Shown here one piece after another: positions 48,201-60,584 of a DNA stretch of 64,000 nt. This stretch comes from Monoplex corrugatus (Eukaryota; Mollusca; Gastropoda; Littorinimorpha; Ranellidae). The position numbers were made by a program, and so were the translations under genes. Numbering within the stretch: the first letter of the stretch is position 1; each line of letters starts with the position of its first letter. The stretch covers positions 33,726,167 through 33,790,166 of the forward strand of contig JAPXFY010000026.1 of assembly GCA_030674185.1 (NCBI GenBank). Direction: 5' to 3'. The notes below the pieces were generated by a model. It ran no database searches. It was given only the letters and a program-made list of their open reading frames with translations, and had not been told where the DNA came from.

Positions 48201-50640
48201 TGGACTAGATGTAGTAGAGAACTACAAACAGCATCAATCTATCATAAAAGTTGAAAATTAGGTTCATGTGAATAACAGTTTCCTGGAGCAGGTGTTTTGT
48301 ATTTTCTCTTTCTTTGATAAATGATGCCTTCAGTTGCAGTAGTAGTGTCAGGGGGGGGGGAGGGGGGATGTATACTTGCATATGCCCTCGATTGCTTGAA
48401 CGTAGCTATGCAGTATGTGAAGAGCTGGAAGGAGTTTCATCTCTTTGACTTGAGAGACAGAGAGAGACAGAGAGAGAAAAAGCATTTGTGTGTGTGCTTA
48501 GTATGATGTTCTTACGTGCTTGTGGTAAAACTTACCCTATGCATGGTTGCAGATCGTCAGCAGCTATCCTGCTGTCAATAAATTACTGTGTAATCTCTTT
48601 TCTTGGTCTCTATACTTTTCTCTTTTCTTGCATGCTTGCACGTCGGAAATATTTTCTTTACCTTTGTATCAATTAAGTGTGTATTTGTTTCTGATTTTGT
48701 TTCTTTGGTTGGTTGGTTGGTTTGGTTTTGCGAAATTCGTGGCAGTATTGCCGACTTCCATCAGCACGTGAAGCAGTTTTGCTAAGCATACGCTGGTCAG
48801 CACTTTCATTGAACAGTGAATGGTTAAAGGGAAACAACTGCTGCACAACTGAAACGCTGGCACTGGCCAGCAAGTGCATTCCTTCCCATGCAATAATGCA
48901 ACATGTTTACTTTTTGTCCATGAGTGGGTGTGATGGGCTTTGAAGACACAAACTGATCAGTTCCCATAAACAAAGGTTTGTTGCTTGCAGACAAAAGGGT
49001 GATACTGAGGAAAATTCTTAAGTGTCAACTTTGAATGAACGTTCAATGTGTGAAGTGTCATAAATTTGAATTTCGCTGTGACAGTGGTATGGATTTATTT
49101 TAACTTCATACAGCCTTTTTGGTTACTAGATTCATACATTGATGAGTACCTTGCATGCTGCTAACAGTTCAGATTTATTGTTTTTCCATAAAACTTTTCT
49201 AAAACCTCGGGGGTCTTCGTTTTGTATTAATAGATTTGGAATGTTTTAAACTTTTTTTCAAAACAGACTGTCATATAGTAAACTCAGGACTGTCTACTGA
49301 AATGTTGTCTGCAATAAGATTGTGAGAGGGTCAGTCAAAGTATCATCAGCACGGAAAGTTTTTTGAGGAGTTTTTATTTCAATTTTGTATTTTCATTTTT
49401 TAGATTTTTTTTTTTTTTGAGTCTTCATTTGTTTGTTTAACCATGAATCCTTCCTTTCATTCTTTCACTCTATCCACCAAGCTGGAAAAACAACAGCTGT
49501 TGGATAGGATGAGGGAGTCAAAGGGTTAAGTTGTAGCCTTATTGTCATGGCTGATAATAAACAAAGCTGATGGATAGATTGGTTTGGTATTCAAAGGGTT
49601 AAGGTCTCTTGACTTTTTTGTTTTGGTAATTTGATTGTTGAAAGTGTGTTGGAATTTATATCGTTTCACTGTTAACGATTGACAAAAGAGGTATCTTGCT
49701 TGCAGTGGGCTACAAACTGTATCATAAGATTTTATAAGTATATGTACTTTAATATCCACAGTGTATTATAAAGTATGGACTTTTTACTAATGTATCATAC
49801 AGTAATGTAGCTGAAGCGTAGTGACTGTAATGACTGTAAATTAAAAGCTCAAAACGCTTACTGTACTTTTGAAAATAATGTATGTCCACATGTATTAAAG
49901 AGGGATTTTTTTGTTTGTTTGTTTGTTTTCTTTTTTGGTATATGGGGAAGGAGTTAGAAACAGAGAGAGTGTGTGTGTAGGAGTTAGGAGAGAGAGAGAA
50001 ATGAGTGTGTGTGTGTATATATATGTGTGTGTGGACGTGTGGGTGTGCACAGTGACAATTTCTTTCTGCTTTGCAAAGCATCACACTCAAGATCTGACAT
50101 CTCTTGAGTTCAATTCCAGCCCGCAACAGTAAACACTGGCCTGTTCTCAGCCTGTCTTAACATTTCCATCATTCTGGCGGTGTCACCTCCTGTTTCATAG
50201 GTCCGTTTGTCTCCCCACCCCCTCCCCCTTTTTCCATGTCAAGACCTTAATCAGCGTATAGGGTTTTGCACAGGCTCAAGGTGTCTGCCAGATAGTTACT
50301 ATTGGCAGATCTGGGTGGAGCACATATGGAATTGTCATCTGTGATAAATCTCTTTTGAACAAACAAGCTCCAGACTGTAAACATCGTACAAGGTTTGGCG
50401 CCGGGAAAGGAGAGAAAGTGAGTTGTGTGGGTGTGCATGCACATGGTGACGTCTTGTTTCTGCGTTGTATATCGTGCAAGATTTAGTGTTGAAAGAGAAA
50501 GGGATAAACTGTGGCACAGGTAGGCTACTATAGTTGACCTAGAAGGATGGAAATGGCTTTTGGTTGTGTGGCTGTACCAAAGAGAATGAACAGCTTGCTC
50601 TGTGTGTTATTTAGATATATATGTCCTAAGAGGAGGGGCA
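48201..50640. other. Non-coding; one foldback copy
   Basis: G run at 48350-48367 and GA/TG patches near 49965-50035. At 50070-50220 a weak B-box-like gagttcaattcc hints at a decayed SINE. No gene. Confidence 0.5.
49451..49602 (-). mobile_element. TTAA foldback element, copy 11
   Basis: Hairpin ttcactctatccacc ... gctgttggataggatgaggg, then ttaagttgtagcc spacer with catggctgataataa and right arm attcaaagggttaa. Left end lost. Confidence 0.7.
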
Positions 50641-50775
50641 TTGTGATTTTTTTTAATTTGTTTGTTTATTTATTCATTCATTTATTTATTTGTGATTTTT
50701 TTAATTTATTTATTTATTCATTTATTTATTTATTTGATTATATTTTGTTTATTTACTTATTTATTTATTCTTTTG
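50641..50775 (+). repeat. ATTT tetranucleotide region
   Basis: Imperfect TTTA/TTCA runs. Confidence 0.9.
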
Positions 50776-51027
50776 GGGTGGGATGTCATTTTGAGGGGTT
50801 GTTGGCTTCGATGTATGTAGTGTATATCTGTATGCTTCTTCTTCCATGGGGGTGTGAGCAGACGGATTTGTCCAAGAGGCAGGGTGTGATTTTTGGGGTG
50901 GGGGGGGTGGGCGGGGTTGTATGCATTGTGGATTTTCTTTTTCTGTTTGGCAGATGAGTTGATGTAACTTATTTTCTGTTGTGATCACGCCTTTTCAGAT
51001 CTCTGTCCATCTGTCTTTCTGTTATCG

Positions 51028-51131
51028 GATGTTCCCCCCCCCCCCCCCCCCCCCACCACCATTTTTTTTATTGTTTCTCTCTCTCTCTTCTCTCTTTCTT
51101 TTCTCTTTCTCTCTGTTTCTCTCTCTCCCTC

Positions 51132-51195
<64 letters not shown>
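51028..51195 (+). repeat. C run and TC microsatellite
   Basis: A C-run of about 20 at 51034-51054, then TC to 51193. Confidence 0.95.
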
Positions 51196-51449
51196 CACCC
51201 CCTTCCACATTCCTTTCCCCCTTTCCACATCTGCATGGGTGCTATCGCTTTGGTTTCACTGTAACACCAGTTTGCTTTTTAAGCATTTTCATTTGGCTTC
51301 TGTTTCATTTTCAGAATGGTTCTTTATTTTCTAATTATGTCATTTCCCTTCTCTGAACAGAATTCTTCCCAAATCATTTTTGGCATTGTTGATAGTTTTA
51401 TTGTGTTGTGTACGTTCGAAAACTTTTATTAACTGTTTGATGTGAAAGT

Positions 51450-51755
51450 TTCACTGACGGTTCACCCTTGAATTTGTTTGTTTGTTTATTCATCCAGAGA
51501 CTTATTTACTTTATCTGTATAACTCACTGACAGTTCACCCTTGAATTTGTTTAGTTTTATTTATTCATCCAGAGACTTATTTACTTTATCTGTATATTTA
51601 TTTATTTGTTATCGTACGTGACTGGTGACTGCACAGGTTTCAGTCCATGCTCCTTTCAGAAACGTTACACGATTGGCACAGGCAGTTATGTGATTAGCAT
51701 AGACCCGCATGTGATGCTTATGTGATTAGCATAGACCCACATGTGATGCATGAAT
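51450..51755 (+). repeat. Two local tandem duplications
   Basis: The unit with gttcacccttgaatttgttt and catccagagacttatttact is repeated about 73 bases apart (51462 and 51532). At 51690-51750, tgtgattagcatagaccc is duplicated about 31 bases apart. Confidence 0.85.
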
Positions 51756-52239
51756 CAAGGAGAGGCTTGATGATCAGAGCGGTGTGTTGAAGAATTCTAG
51801 TCTTTGCCTGTTGTGTTTGCACTGATTCACAGCGCACTTTCATGTCAGGCACTGTGTGATTCCAATCCACATTTTTTTGCACGCAGCAAAAAAAAAAATG
51901 GTCTAAAATTTTTCTTTTGTCTCTACGGTGACCGTGTGATTTCAGTTGTCGGCTTTTTTTTGTTTGTTTGTTTGTTTGTTTTTGTTTTTTGTTGTTGTTG
52001 TTGTTTTTGCAAGTTTGTGCAAACAGCGAAAAGACTGTATAATTTGTCTCGACTTGTGGTTTTTGTCTGTACTTTAAGGTGGAGACCAAGTTTGATGTTT
52101 TGTTGTGTGAAGCCTTTCTCCCTTTTTTCGTGTAAGGCAGATCTCTTGATGCAACAAGGAGAGTAGAGTTTGTGGGAGACTTCTCTGCACCTACGTGAAG
52201 TCCTGCTTTGATTCTTGATTTGATCAGTTCTACGTAGCT

Positions 52240-52560
52240 TTGCCATTGTCGTTGTTGCTGTTGTTGTTGTGATTATCGTTATCATCATTGATAGTGTTAT
52301 TACGATTATTATTTTTTGTTTTGTTTTGATGTTGTTGTTGTTCTGATGGTGTTGATGATGATGATTGTTGTTGTGTATGGTGATGATGATAATGGTTATT
52401 GTTTTTATTATTGTTATTAATATTGTTATTATTATTTATACCATTATTATTATTACTATTATGATCATCATCATCATTATTATTTTTTTTTTGTATTGTT
52501 GTTAGTATCATTTCTGTTGTGATTTCACATGCGACGCTCATCATCAGCATTTTTATCATT
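52240..52560 (+). repeat. Trinucleotide-rich region (TTG, GAT, ATT)
   Basis: Low-complexity TTG, ATG, ATT triplets with asparagine/histidine-like translation on the - strand; no gene. Confidence 0.85.
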
Positions 52561-53224
52561 TGCTGTTGAAAACTTGTTGTCGAGTTATGTCCTGTCAGTT
52601 TTGTTGATGCCGCTGGTAATTCTTTGCGTGCGTCATTATTTCAAACGATATGAGTACAGTTCTGGAGTGAACTGTGTTGAGTACAGCTACATGCTCCGTC
52701 TTTGACTATTCCATGAAGCGAATGAAGGGAACATTATTTTTCTACATGCGCATACGATGGCTGGCGGTTTGTGTTTTTGCTATATGTGCGCATGTGTCTG
52801 TTCATCTGCTCATGCATTGTATTTTGTGTTGTGTGTGTGTACGCCTGGAAATATCCACAGCTGATGGTTGTCGCCTTGCAAAATGATTTTTTTGTTGTTT
52901 GGGTGTTTGATTTAAAGAAAAAAAGAAAAAGATGATGCATTGATTTTTTTTCTCGATTGATGATGCGTTAGTCTGATATGTGTTATGTGTGTTTCTTTGT
53001 CTGTCTGTCTGTCAGTTTGTGGTTGCACATGTACGTGTCTCTGTCTGTCTCTGGTCTGTCTGTCCGTTCATCCGTCGGTCTGTCTGTCTGCCTGTTTGCA
53101 GTTGCATAGATCCGAGCGTGCAGATGTGATGTTTCAGACATACATCCGATTTGAAATTGCTACCCCCTCTTTTTTTTTTTTTTTTTGGTCTGATTTGACA
53201 GATGGAATAAACAATCCATGAAAC

Positions 53225-53849
53225 TTGTCTGGTCAGTTGGTGTCTGTCTGTATATTTCTCTCTCTTTCTCTCTTCTTTCTCTTTTCTTTCTCTCTGTCTG
53301 TCTGTTCTCTCTCTCTCTTTTCTCTCTTCCTTCTGTCTCTCTTCCCTCTCTTTTCTCTCTTCTCTCTCTGTCTGTCTGTTTGTCTCTCTCTCTCTCTTCC
53401 TCTGTCTGTCTGTTTTGTCTCTCTCTCTTTTCCCTCTCTCTCTCTCTTCTCTCTGTTTGTCTCTCTCTCTTTCCTCTCTCTTTCTCTCTTCTCTCTCTTT
53501 GTCTGTCTGTTTGTCTCTCTCTCTCTCTTCCCTCTCTGTCTCTCTCTTCCCTCTCTCTCTCTCTCTGTCTGTCTTGTCTTCGTCTCTCTCTTCCCTCTCT
53601 GTCTGTCTGTCTGTCTCTTTCTCTTCTCTTTTCTCTCTCTGTCTCTCTCTCGTCTCTCTCCTTCGTCTCTTTGTCTGTCTGTCTGTCTCTGTCTTCTCTC
53701 TTCTCTCTTTCTCTTCCCTTTTCTGTCTTGTCTGTCTGTCTGTCTGTCTGTTGTCTGTCTCTTTTTGTTTTTTTTTAATCTCACGCACGTGCAGGAAATC
53801 AGTTTTTCCTCAGCACACACACACGTACATTAACGCGCGCGCACACACA

Positions 53850-53893
<44 letters not shown>

Positions 53894-53918
53894 ACACACA
53901 CACACACACGCACGCACG

Positions 53919-53963
<45 letters not shown>

Positions 53964-53965
53964 GA
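53225..53965 (+). repeat. TC/TGTC run then AC run
   Basis: TC-rich with ctgtctgt interruptions 53230-53770, then AC from 53815 to 53962. Confidence 0.95.
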
Positions 53966-54119
53966 CGGGGGAACAAGCATTTATTGATTTCAGGTGGTAG
54001 ACAAGGGGGAGGGGATTAGATCAGTTTGTGGGGGGTAGGTCGGGAAAATGTTGCCAAATACAGTCACACACACTCTGTGAAATGGGAGAGGATCATCAGT
54101 AACATACATAACTTGCTGA

Positions 54120-54277
54120 AACACACTCACACGCACACACACAAACACGCGTGCACGCACACACGCACACAAACACACCACACAGCACCACACACAGCAC
54201 GCACACCCCACAAACGGCACACACACTCACACACACACAAACAAACACACAACACACACACCCTACTGTCATTTCCT

Positions 54278-54316
<39 letters not shown>

Positions 54317-54402
54317 ATAAATATTACATTATTATAGTCATATGGGTCATCACACCTCATGAAGGAGTACAAGTAAACTTTCAGACAGTCAAGGCGCGCG
54401 TG

Positions 54403-54441
<39 letters not shown>

Positions 54442-54475
54442 CACACACACACACACACGCACACACACATCAGAC
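54120..54475 (+). repeat. AC and AT microsatellites
   Basis: AC-rich 54120-54262, an AT run 54281-54318, AC again 54408-54470. Confidence 0.93.
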
Positions 54476-54559
54476 GTGTGTGCACAAACACATGCTTAAA
54501 GATGGGGATATGAGATTATCTGATAAATATCAAACACAAATCAGACATGAGGGGAAAAC

Positions 54560-54587
54560 GGGGGGGGGGGGGGGGGGGGGGGGGGGG
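54560..54587 (+). repeat. 28-base G run
   Basis: Uninterrupted G homopolymer followed by GAGAGA. A T run of 24 lies at 54845-54868. Confidence 0.95.
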
Positions 54588-55079
54588 AGAGAGAAAACAA
54601 AGCTGTGAGCTAAGAAGAAACAAACACACAAAAAATGACAACAAAACAAAATATATAAAAAAAAAAGAGACGAAATGCGTGTATAAAAGTTTTGAGAAGA
54701 CACTTGTATCCCAACACTTATTGAACTTGGTGCTGTTTGTTGCGTATATCAAGTCAAACTTCTCACGAAACTGCTTCTTATCATACAAACAAACAAACAA
54801 ACAAAGCAAACGAACAAATCAACGAACAAAACCAGCAAAAGTCCTTTTTTTTTTTTTTTTTTTTTTTTGTTCCTGTGCACAGAAATGACCTTCCTATACC
54901 GCTAAAATCTCAAATCCGTTATGTTGTTGTTGTGTGGTGGTGGTGTGTGTGTGTGGTGGGGGGGGGGGGGGAGTTGTTTTTTGTTTGTTTGTTTTTGTTT
55001 GTTTTTAAACAGATGACTGTCTTGCATAGAGAAATATAAAACTACCAAAAATCGAAGACGACCTAAATAACAAACAACA

Positions 55080-55235
55080 AAATATGATAATAATAGTTAT
55101 GATAATTACCACCACCACCATCATCATCATAATAGTAGTAATAATAATAATAATAACAATAACAACAATAATAATGATGATGAAAATGGTGATGATGTTG
55201 ATAATGATGATGATATTAGTACTAATAATGATGAC
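55080..55235 (+). repeat. Trinucleotide region (ATA, ACC, ATG)
   Basis: Low complexity triplets; the flanking 55236-55980 shows no recognisable gene or repeat. Confidence 0.85.
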
Positions 55236-55981
55236 AATAAAATCCTCTAAAACTGGGTCCACAAATGGGGAGATGCAATTTTAAATGGGAAAAAAAAAAA
55301 AACGTTCTCAGTACGAAAGACAAATTATCCCACCCACCTATATTATGCTAAACAACTGCATTTTTTCATTGCCACAGACCCCCATCTTGGCATATAAATT
55401 TCGAATGACCTCAAACGAAACTCTCATACAGCACATATTTGCAAAAAGGCCAGCGTGTGCCTTGACCTACGCCATTGTCTGCAAGGACCCAAAGAACAGC
55501 ATGCCTAGCACTCGTATATCAGTCTTCGAATAAGGTCTTTGGAGCTTGAATACGAGATCCCCACTATAACCAGCAGTATGGTGAAACCATGCTTCCGTTA
55601 TCTGTTTAAATTGGTAACTGCACCATCAATATAACTGAAACATACACGATAACTATTTCATGAAGGGCGATTTTGTCTTCAGCTCGATTACGTTTCAATA
55701 AATTCAATTTTCACTCTGTTAACAAAAAAAACATTCCGACAAATGGATAATTTTCTAACACTCTACGACACTTTACATGTCATACTATGATGTGGGAATC
55801 CACGCAAAACGTGGATGGAAAAGCTATGCTAAAAATCTTCTGTTTCTGGAGTCTAATATTTCGACACTAGTTACATCGATGTGGGCACATGAATCGTGTA
55901 GTTCACGGCTAAACACTTACGAAGTTATTGTAAATTACATGCATCCAGGTTTTAAAGAATAAAACATATCAAAAAACACAC

Positions 55982-56011
55982 CGCCACACACACACACACA
56001 ACACAACACAC

Positions 56012-56060
<49 letters not shown>
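55982..56060 (+). repeat. AC microsatellite
   Basis: AC run with early CAACAC breaks. Confidence 0.93.
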
Positions 56061-56061
<1 letters not shown>

Positions 56062-56249
56062 TAACGAAAGTGGGTATGGGTAATCACAGTTATTTCTAGT
56101 CAAAAGTTAATAACTTAGTCATTTGATTAATTAAGACATCACAGTTATAATGGCAGAATGATAACAAAAGAGGGGAAACATCCAGGGAAAGTATACAAGT
56201 TCTGTCTTCGCCTGAAAAGAGACATACAAGAAATCGCTCATCAGAGGAA

Positions 56250-56287
56250 GGAGGGTGGTGGTGGTGGTGGTGGTGGTGGTGGGTGGT

Positions 56288-56326
<39 letters not shown>
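56250..56326 (+). repeat. GGT then GT repeat
   Basis: About ten GGT triplets followed by a TG run. Confidence 0.93.
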
Positions 56327-56327
<1 letters not shown>

Positions 56328-56425
56328 GGGATGAGATTCCTTGTATGCCTCTTCTCAGGAAAAAACAACAAAAAAAAACAAAAACACGATCTGTCCGTTT
56401 TGAAAACTTATGATTTTAGGTTCCA

Positions 56426-56651
56426 TCACAATCTAGGCAAGGCGGAAGTCCCACGCACACGCGCATGCGCCCAGGCTGTCTTATCCCACTTCCGACTGCC
56501 CCGGAACCTCTCGCAGCCGTTGTGACTGGAGCTCTCGCTCTTGCTGAAGTTGCCCTCCAGTCTGGGCGTGGCAGACTGGGCAGGCCTGTGGTACATGATG
56601 TCCTTGGCTTTTTCCCTGTCCACAATGAAGCGGACATAAGTGGTCCGTTCC
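56426..56651 (-). CDS. Last exon of unrecognised - strand gene
   Basis: Reads [20 protein letters not shown], then [35 protein letters not shown] and ends ALPRL at a tga. Confidence 0.55.
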
Positions 56652-58013
56652 CTAATGTCGTCAGCGCGGGAGATTGGGCCGGGTGGGTTGGGTCAGTCTG
56701 GTCACGATTCGTCCAGCTGTGCGCTGTCCACCACACGCCAGGTACCCGGGTAGTGCTTGTTGATTTCTGGGTACTGGGCGAAACAAGGCAAGTGTTATCC
56801 AAGGCACTGTTATGACTGATGTTTGTTTGAACATGATTAGTAACGCACAAACCTAGACATTTTACGTGTAAGATGGTCAAGTTATGCTTGCAGCGCGGGC
56901 CTCAGAAGCTCAGTTGGCTTAGTGTCGGATTAACATGCTGATAGTTGTGGGTTGGAATTCCGGGGTGTGCTACATCAAACTGGTCTTCTTATTGTCCCAT
57001 CTTGACATTATCGTTGTTTTGGTGGTGTTAGTATAGGATTAGATAAGCCCCCCCCCCTTCCCCCACTCCCCTGGGATGGTTACCCCTGTCGGCCATATCA
57101 CCTGAGGTGAGTGCCGATGTAAAACTAAACCAACCAACCAACCAAACAAAACAAAACAAAAAACAAGCTTGTAGCTTGCCATCAGTCTGTGATAATTAGT
57201 CGTGTTGGCTGTGGTCTATGGCGAAGTCAGGGCGGTTATCCTAAATCTGTTGGCTTTGTCCCTTACTTTCCTGGAGTGGCGATCTTTGAAAAATGTCTTA
57301 CTGTCCTCCCACTCCTCTCCTGTCTTCCCTCTCTCAAGTTTGTGTGTACTTCGTGCCCCTGAGTTTTGGTCGTTGTTGGGTGATAGCTTTGGTGAATGAT
57401 GAGAGTGTGCGCTTTGGCTTGATTCTTGTGTCAAGATTTGACGCCATATAAATGTCATTATATAGTAGTAGTAGTAGTATAGTAGTAGTAGTACTTACTT
57501 ACTTACTGCCCATTATGCTGTTGGCATGCAGGGCAGCAACAAAGGTTCTCCACTCTCGTCTGTTCTGGGCTACACTCTGTATAGTACCCAATGTATTTTC
57601 AGGGGCTTGAGGCCTCCTTCTGTTGTTCGTCCCAGGTGTTCTGGGTCTTTGTCTTGTACATCTTCCCTCTGGTATCCCAATGGAGAACAGTCCGGGTGGT
57701 ATTATCCTGCTGTCTTTGAATGGTGTGTGCACTCCATCTCCACCGTCTTTTCATGATGTTAGTGCCCATATTCTTTTGGTCGCACTGGTGAAGGGGGAGG
57801 AGGGGAGACGCAATGAACTTTAGCAGCATGTCAGTAGAGCTGCCTAATTGTGGAACATGCCACTGCCTGAGTTACAATTCTTTTGTTATCACATTTTCTG
57901 CAGGCGTCTCGTTGCGTGCTTGTTAGTATTATTTCATGTTTGGAACTTTTTTTAATCACGTTTTTCATCATGTTTCCTTGTTTTGTTACGGTCACACACA
58001 CACACACACACAC

Positions 58014-58059
<46 letters not shown>

Positions 58060-58290
58060 CTCTTCTCTCTCTCTCACACCCACATGCACACACACATGCA
58101 CACACACACACATGCACACACACACACGCACTCACACACACATACACACGCACTCACACACACATACAAACAACACATACGCACACACACACACACACAC
58201 ACACACCACTCTCTCTCTCTCTCACTCTCTCTCTCTCTCTCTCTCTCCTCACAGACACCAACCCCTCATACACACACACCAACCCTCACG

Positions 58291-58322
<32 letters not shown>

Positions 58323-58684
58323 CAACAACACAACACACACAACACACACACACTATACCCACCTCCCCTCCCCTTCCCCTCCCCCTTCCCCTCCTCCCCC
58401 CCCCACACAAAACAGTAAACGAACAAAGACAGAAAGAAACAAACAACAAATTCAGCTCTCACAGACCTGTCGATCAAGATAGGGCCGGTCCTTGAACTGT
58501 GCCATGTTTTTCCGTCTCTCTTCTTCATAGAACTGCCGCTCGCGTGACCAGAGTTTGCAGCCTCTGGCGAAAGACGTGGTGGGCCTCGTGAGCTGCTCGC
58601 TCCACAACAGACAGCGAGGGAGGTCTTTGATCTTGTAATTAGTGGTCATCTTCTTCTTCTTCAGGCCCTCTGACTGTCTGGTCA
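56426..58684 (-). CDS. Unrecognised gene, three putative terminal exons
   Basis: On the - strand, exon 58467-58684 (acceptor ttccag, donor gtctgt) joins in phase 0 to 56706-56773 (acceptor cgcccag), then to 56426-56651 if a 54-nt intron (56652-56705, gtgacc...attag) is removed; otherwise a tga is met in frame after QLDES. The joined protein is hydrophilic with many K/R/D/E and aromatic residues: [70 protein letters not shown], ending in a stop at 56426-56428. The first exon is missing. I do not recognise the family. Composition and splice phase argue it is coding, not chance. It is convergent with Abl. Confidence 0.6.
56706..56773 (-). CDS. Exon of unrecognised - strand gene
   Basis: Reads [20 protein letters not shown] then DES. 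The acceptor is tttcgcccag. A second possible acceptor 7 bases on would give a less plausible Trp/Ser/Thr-rich frame. Confidence 0.55.
56893..57150 (+). mobile_element. tRNA-derived SINE family C, copy 1
   Basis: Head gaagctcagttggcttagtg (A-box) and gggttggaattccgggg (B-box), 30 to 40 bases apart. Body gctacatcaaactgg, tcttattgtcccatcttgac, ggtgttagtataggatta; end tgagtgccgatgtaaaacta then aacc repeats. The same order occurs on the - strand at 63,705-63,530. Confidence 0.85.
57499..57830 (-). pseudogene. LINE C-terminal tail
   Basis: On the - strand, in two frames: [20 protein letters not shown], a [16 protein letters not shown] stretch, then [20 protein letters not shown] and stop. This is the RRW.W.GH...R....T..L.W...GKR..GRP..TW ... 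AQ.R..W...V.ALH layout of LINE polyprotein ends. Frameshifted and 5'-truncated; an aagt tail follows. Confidence 0.8.
57989..58355 (+). repeat. AC/TC microsatellites
   Basis: AC runs with CT blocks (58056-58078, 58208-58248), followed by C-rich sequence to 58405. Confidence 0.93.
58467..58684 (-). CDS. Exon of unrecognised - strand gene
   Basis: It reads [19 protein letters not shown], then [35 protein letters not shown] and [10 protein letters not shown]. The acceptor tttctggttccag is good; the donor is gtctgt. The internal ATG (MTTNYKIK) could instead be the start codon. On the sense strand a GT-rich run begins about 110 bases after the donor. Confidence 0.65.
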
Positions 58685-59130
58685 CTGGAACCAGAAAAAC
58701 ACGAACATTGTTGCTCTGTTCTGTAATTTTAAAGTCCTACCACTCTCAGAGTATACGAGGACTAGCAAAAAATTGCTCTAAGAAGCCTGTAAAAGTTTTA
58801 GTAGCATTGTGAGATACCGATGCTTTTTTTCGGTTCTTGATTCTCCCAGGATGGATTGGATGATGCATGGATTAAAAAAACGAAACAACAACAAACAAAC
58901 AAAAACAAACCCAGTAACAAAGAATCAGAATACGTATTTAATACAAGACAAGACAGACGCAAATTTTCGGCCAACTGGCCTTTCTTAAGCGTGATATAAA
59001 AAGATTACAAAGAAACCCAAATACAAAATTAGGAGAAAACTTCTGAAACTTTCCTGTTGCTACGTCCAGTGGGAAAGAGGACTAAATTAGTCTCTGGTCA
59101 CTGTTTGGATAGGAACGAACAATTGATGGG
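58685..59130. other. Nothing recognised
   Basis: Presumed intron of the - strand gene; A-rich stretch 58875-58910. Confidence 0.5.
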
Positions 59131-59139
59131 TAGGCTACA

Positions 59140-59150
59140 CTGTTTGTGTG

Positions 59151-59194
<44 letters not shown>

Positions 59195-59500
59195 TGTGTG
59201 TGTTGTATGTGTGTGTGTGTGCACGTGTGTTTGTGTGTGTATGTGTGTGTGTGTTGTGTATGTTGTTTGTGTGCATGTGTTGTGTGTGTGTGTGTGTGTA
59301 TGGCGCGTGCGAGTAGTGTGTGTGTGTTTTGTGTTTATTGTGTGTGTGTGTGTGTGTTATGGGGGCTATGTGGTGTGTGTGTGTGTGTGGTTAGTGCATG
59401 TGTGCGTGTGTTTGTTATGTTGTATGTGTGTGTGTAGTGTGGTGTGCGTTGTGCATGTGTGCGTGTGTTGATGTGTGTGTGTGTGTGCATGCGCGGCGGC
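59140..59500 (+). repeat. TG-rich microsatellite
   Basis: Interrupted TG throughout. Confidence 0.93.
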
Positions 59501-59729
59501 GTGTGATGTGCAAGGTTATCACATAATGATACAAAATATAACGATCGGTCACTGAATCTCAGTATCGATATATTATAAATTCACCAACCTGGGTTAGTCA
59601 ATCAATAACCAGCGTGATATGGACCAAGATATCAATAAGAAACCAGCAGCAGCCTTCAAACAGCTGACCAAAACATGGACAAACAAGAAATTCTAAAAAA
59701 AAAAAAAAAAAAGAAAAGAAAGAAAGCTT

Positions 59730-59945
59730 CGATTCTGCAACTCCAATGTCCAGAACACCTTGCTTTATGGCTGAAAATGCTTCAGAAAAAAAATTAGGCT
59801 ATCAAATTGAGTGACTTCATAACCAAAGCTGTGGTCAGGCAGTGGTCCACCTAATCTCCAAGTTTCCAACGAGATCTGCAAACAGCGCTTGAAATGGCTT
59901 GGCCACATGTCAAGGCTTCCTGCTTTAAGACACGTTAACTAAGGT
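59730..59945 (+). pseudogene. LINE fragment
   Basis: RLRNSNVQNTLLYG (the NV..VLLYG motif) near 59730-59770, later RLKWLGHMSRLP near 59885-59925 (R..W.GH..R). Frameshifts and stops in between; a highly decayed LINE tail. Confidence 0.65.
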
Positions 59946-60584
59946 TTGTAGTGGACTGTTATTGTTATTGTTATTGTTATTGTTGTTTAAAGCCCAGCCG
60001 ACTACGTGGAGCCATATCAGGGCCATAACCAGTTCAAAACACATACAATACTTCAAAAGGAAAAAAAGAAAAGAAAATTAACTACATATATAAATGCATT
60101 CGCGCACATACTCTAAGGTGATGCCACCAGCGTTGACCATTCCGTACAATTTGTCGCATTCGGGGATTTAAGAAACATACCTGAATACATAGTCAAACAT
60201 AATAAGGACATGAAACATATGTAAAAATAGGCCTAAATAGGACACTGAAACATATGTAAAAATAGGCCTAAATCACCTAAAAATGCTTCCGCATGTCTCA
60301 TATCCTTAGAGCCAAAAATGCACTTAATACATGTAACCAATTATCAATCCTAAAAGAAAATAATAAGATTTTATCGAACACATAAAGGTGAATGGACCAG
60401 CAAAGCAGAAAATGATAGGAAGAAATGACAGAAAGCAAAGGAGGAAGAAAGAAACAAAGAGTGTGACAGAAAAGAGGAAATTTCTAGCACAGAATTTCCA
60501 GATGAGGATACTGTTTATACTGAAAGAGCCCACGGCATCCCCACGAAAGGGGGGGGGGGGGGGAGGAGCTGTGGTGGACTCCAA

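Noticed and set aside
53012..53833. Highly charged (R/E/K) - strand frame and Ser/Leu + strand frame
   Set aside because: Both translate a TC/TGTC low-complexity tract.
56416..56880. A 154-residue - strand frame (Trp/Thr/Ser/Arg/Pro-rich) overlapping the putative last exons
   Set aside because: Its composition looks like an off-frame reading; the alternative frame with YPGTWRV and [11 protein letters not shown] joins the upstream exon in phase with a better acceptor.
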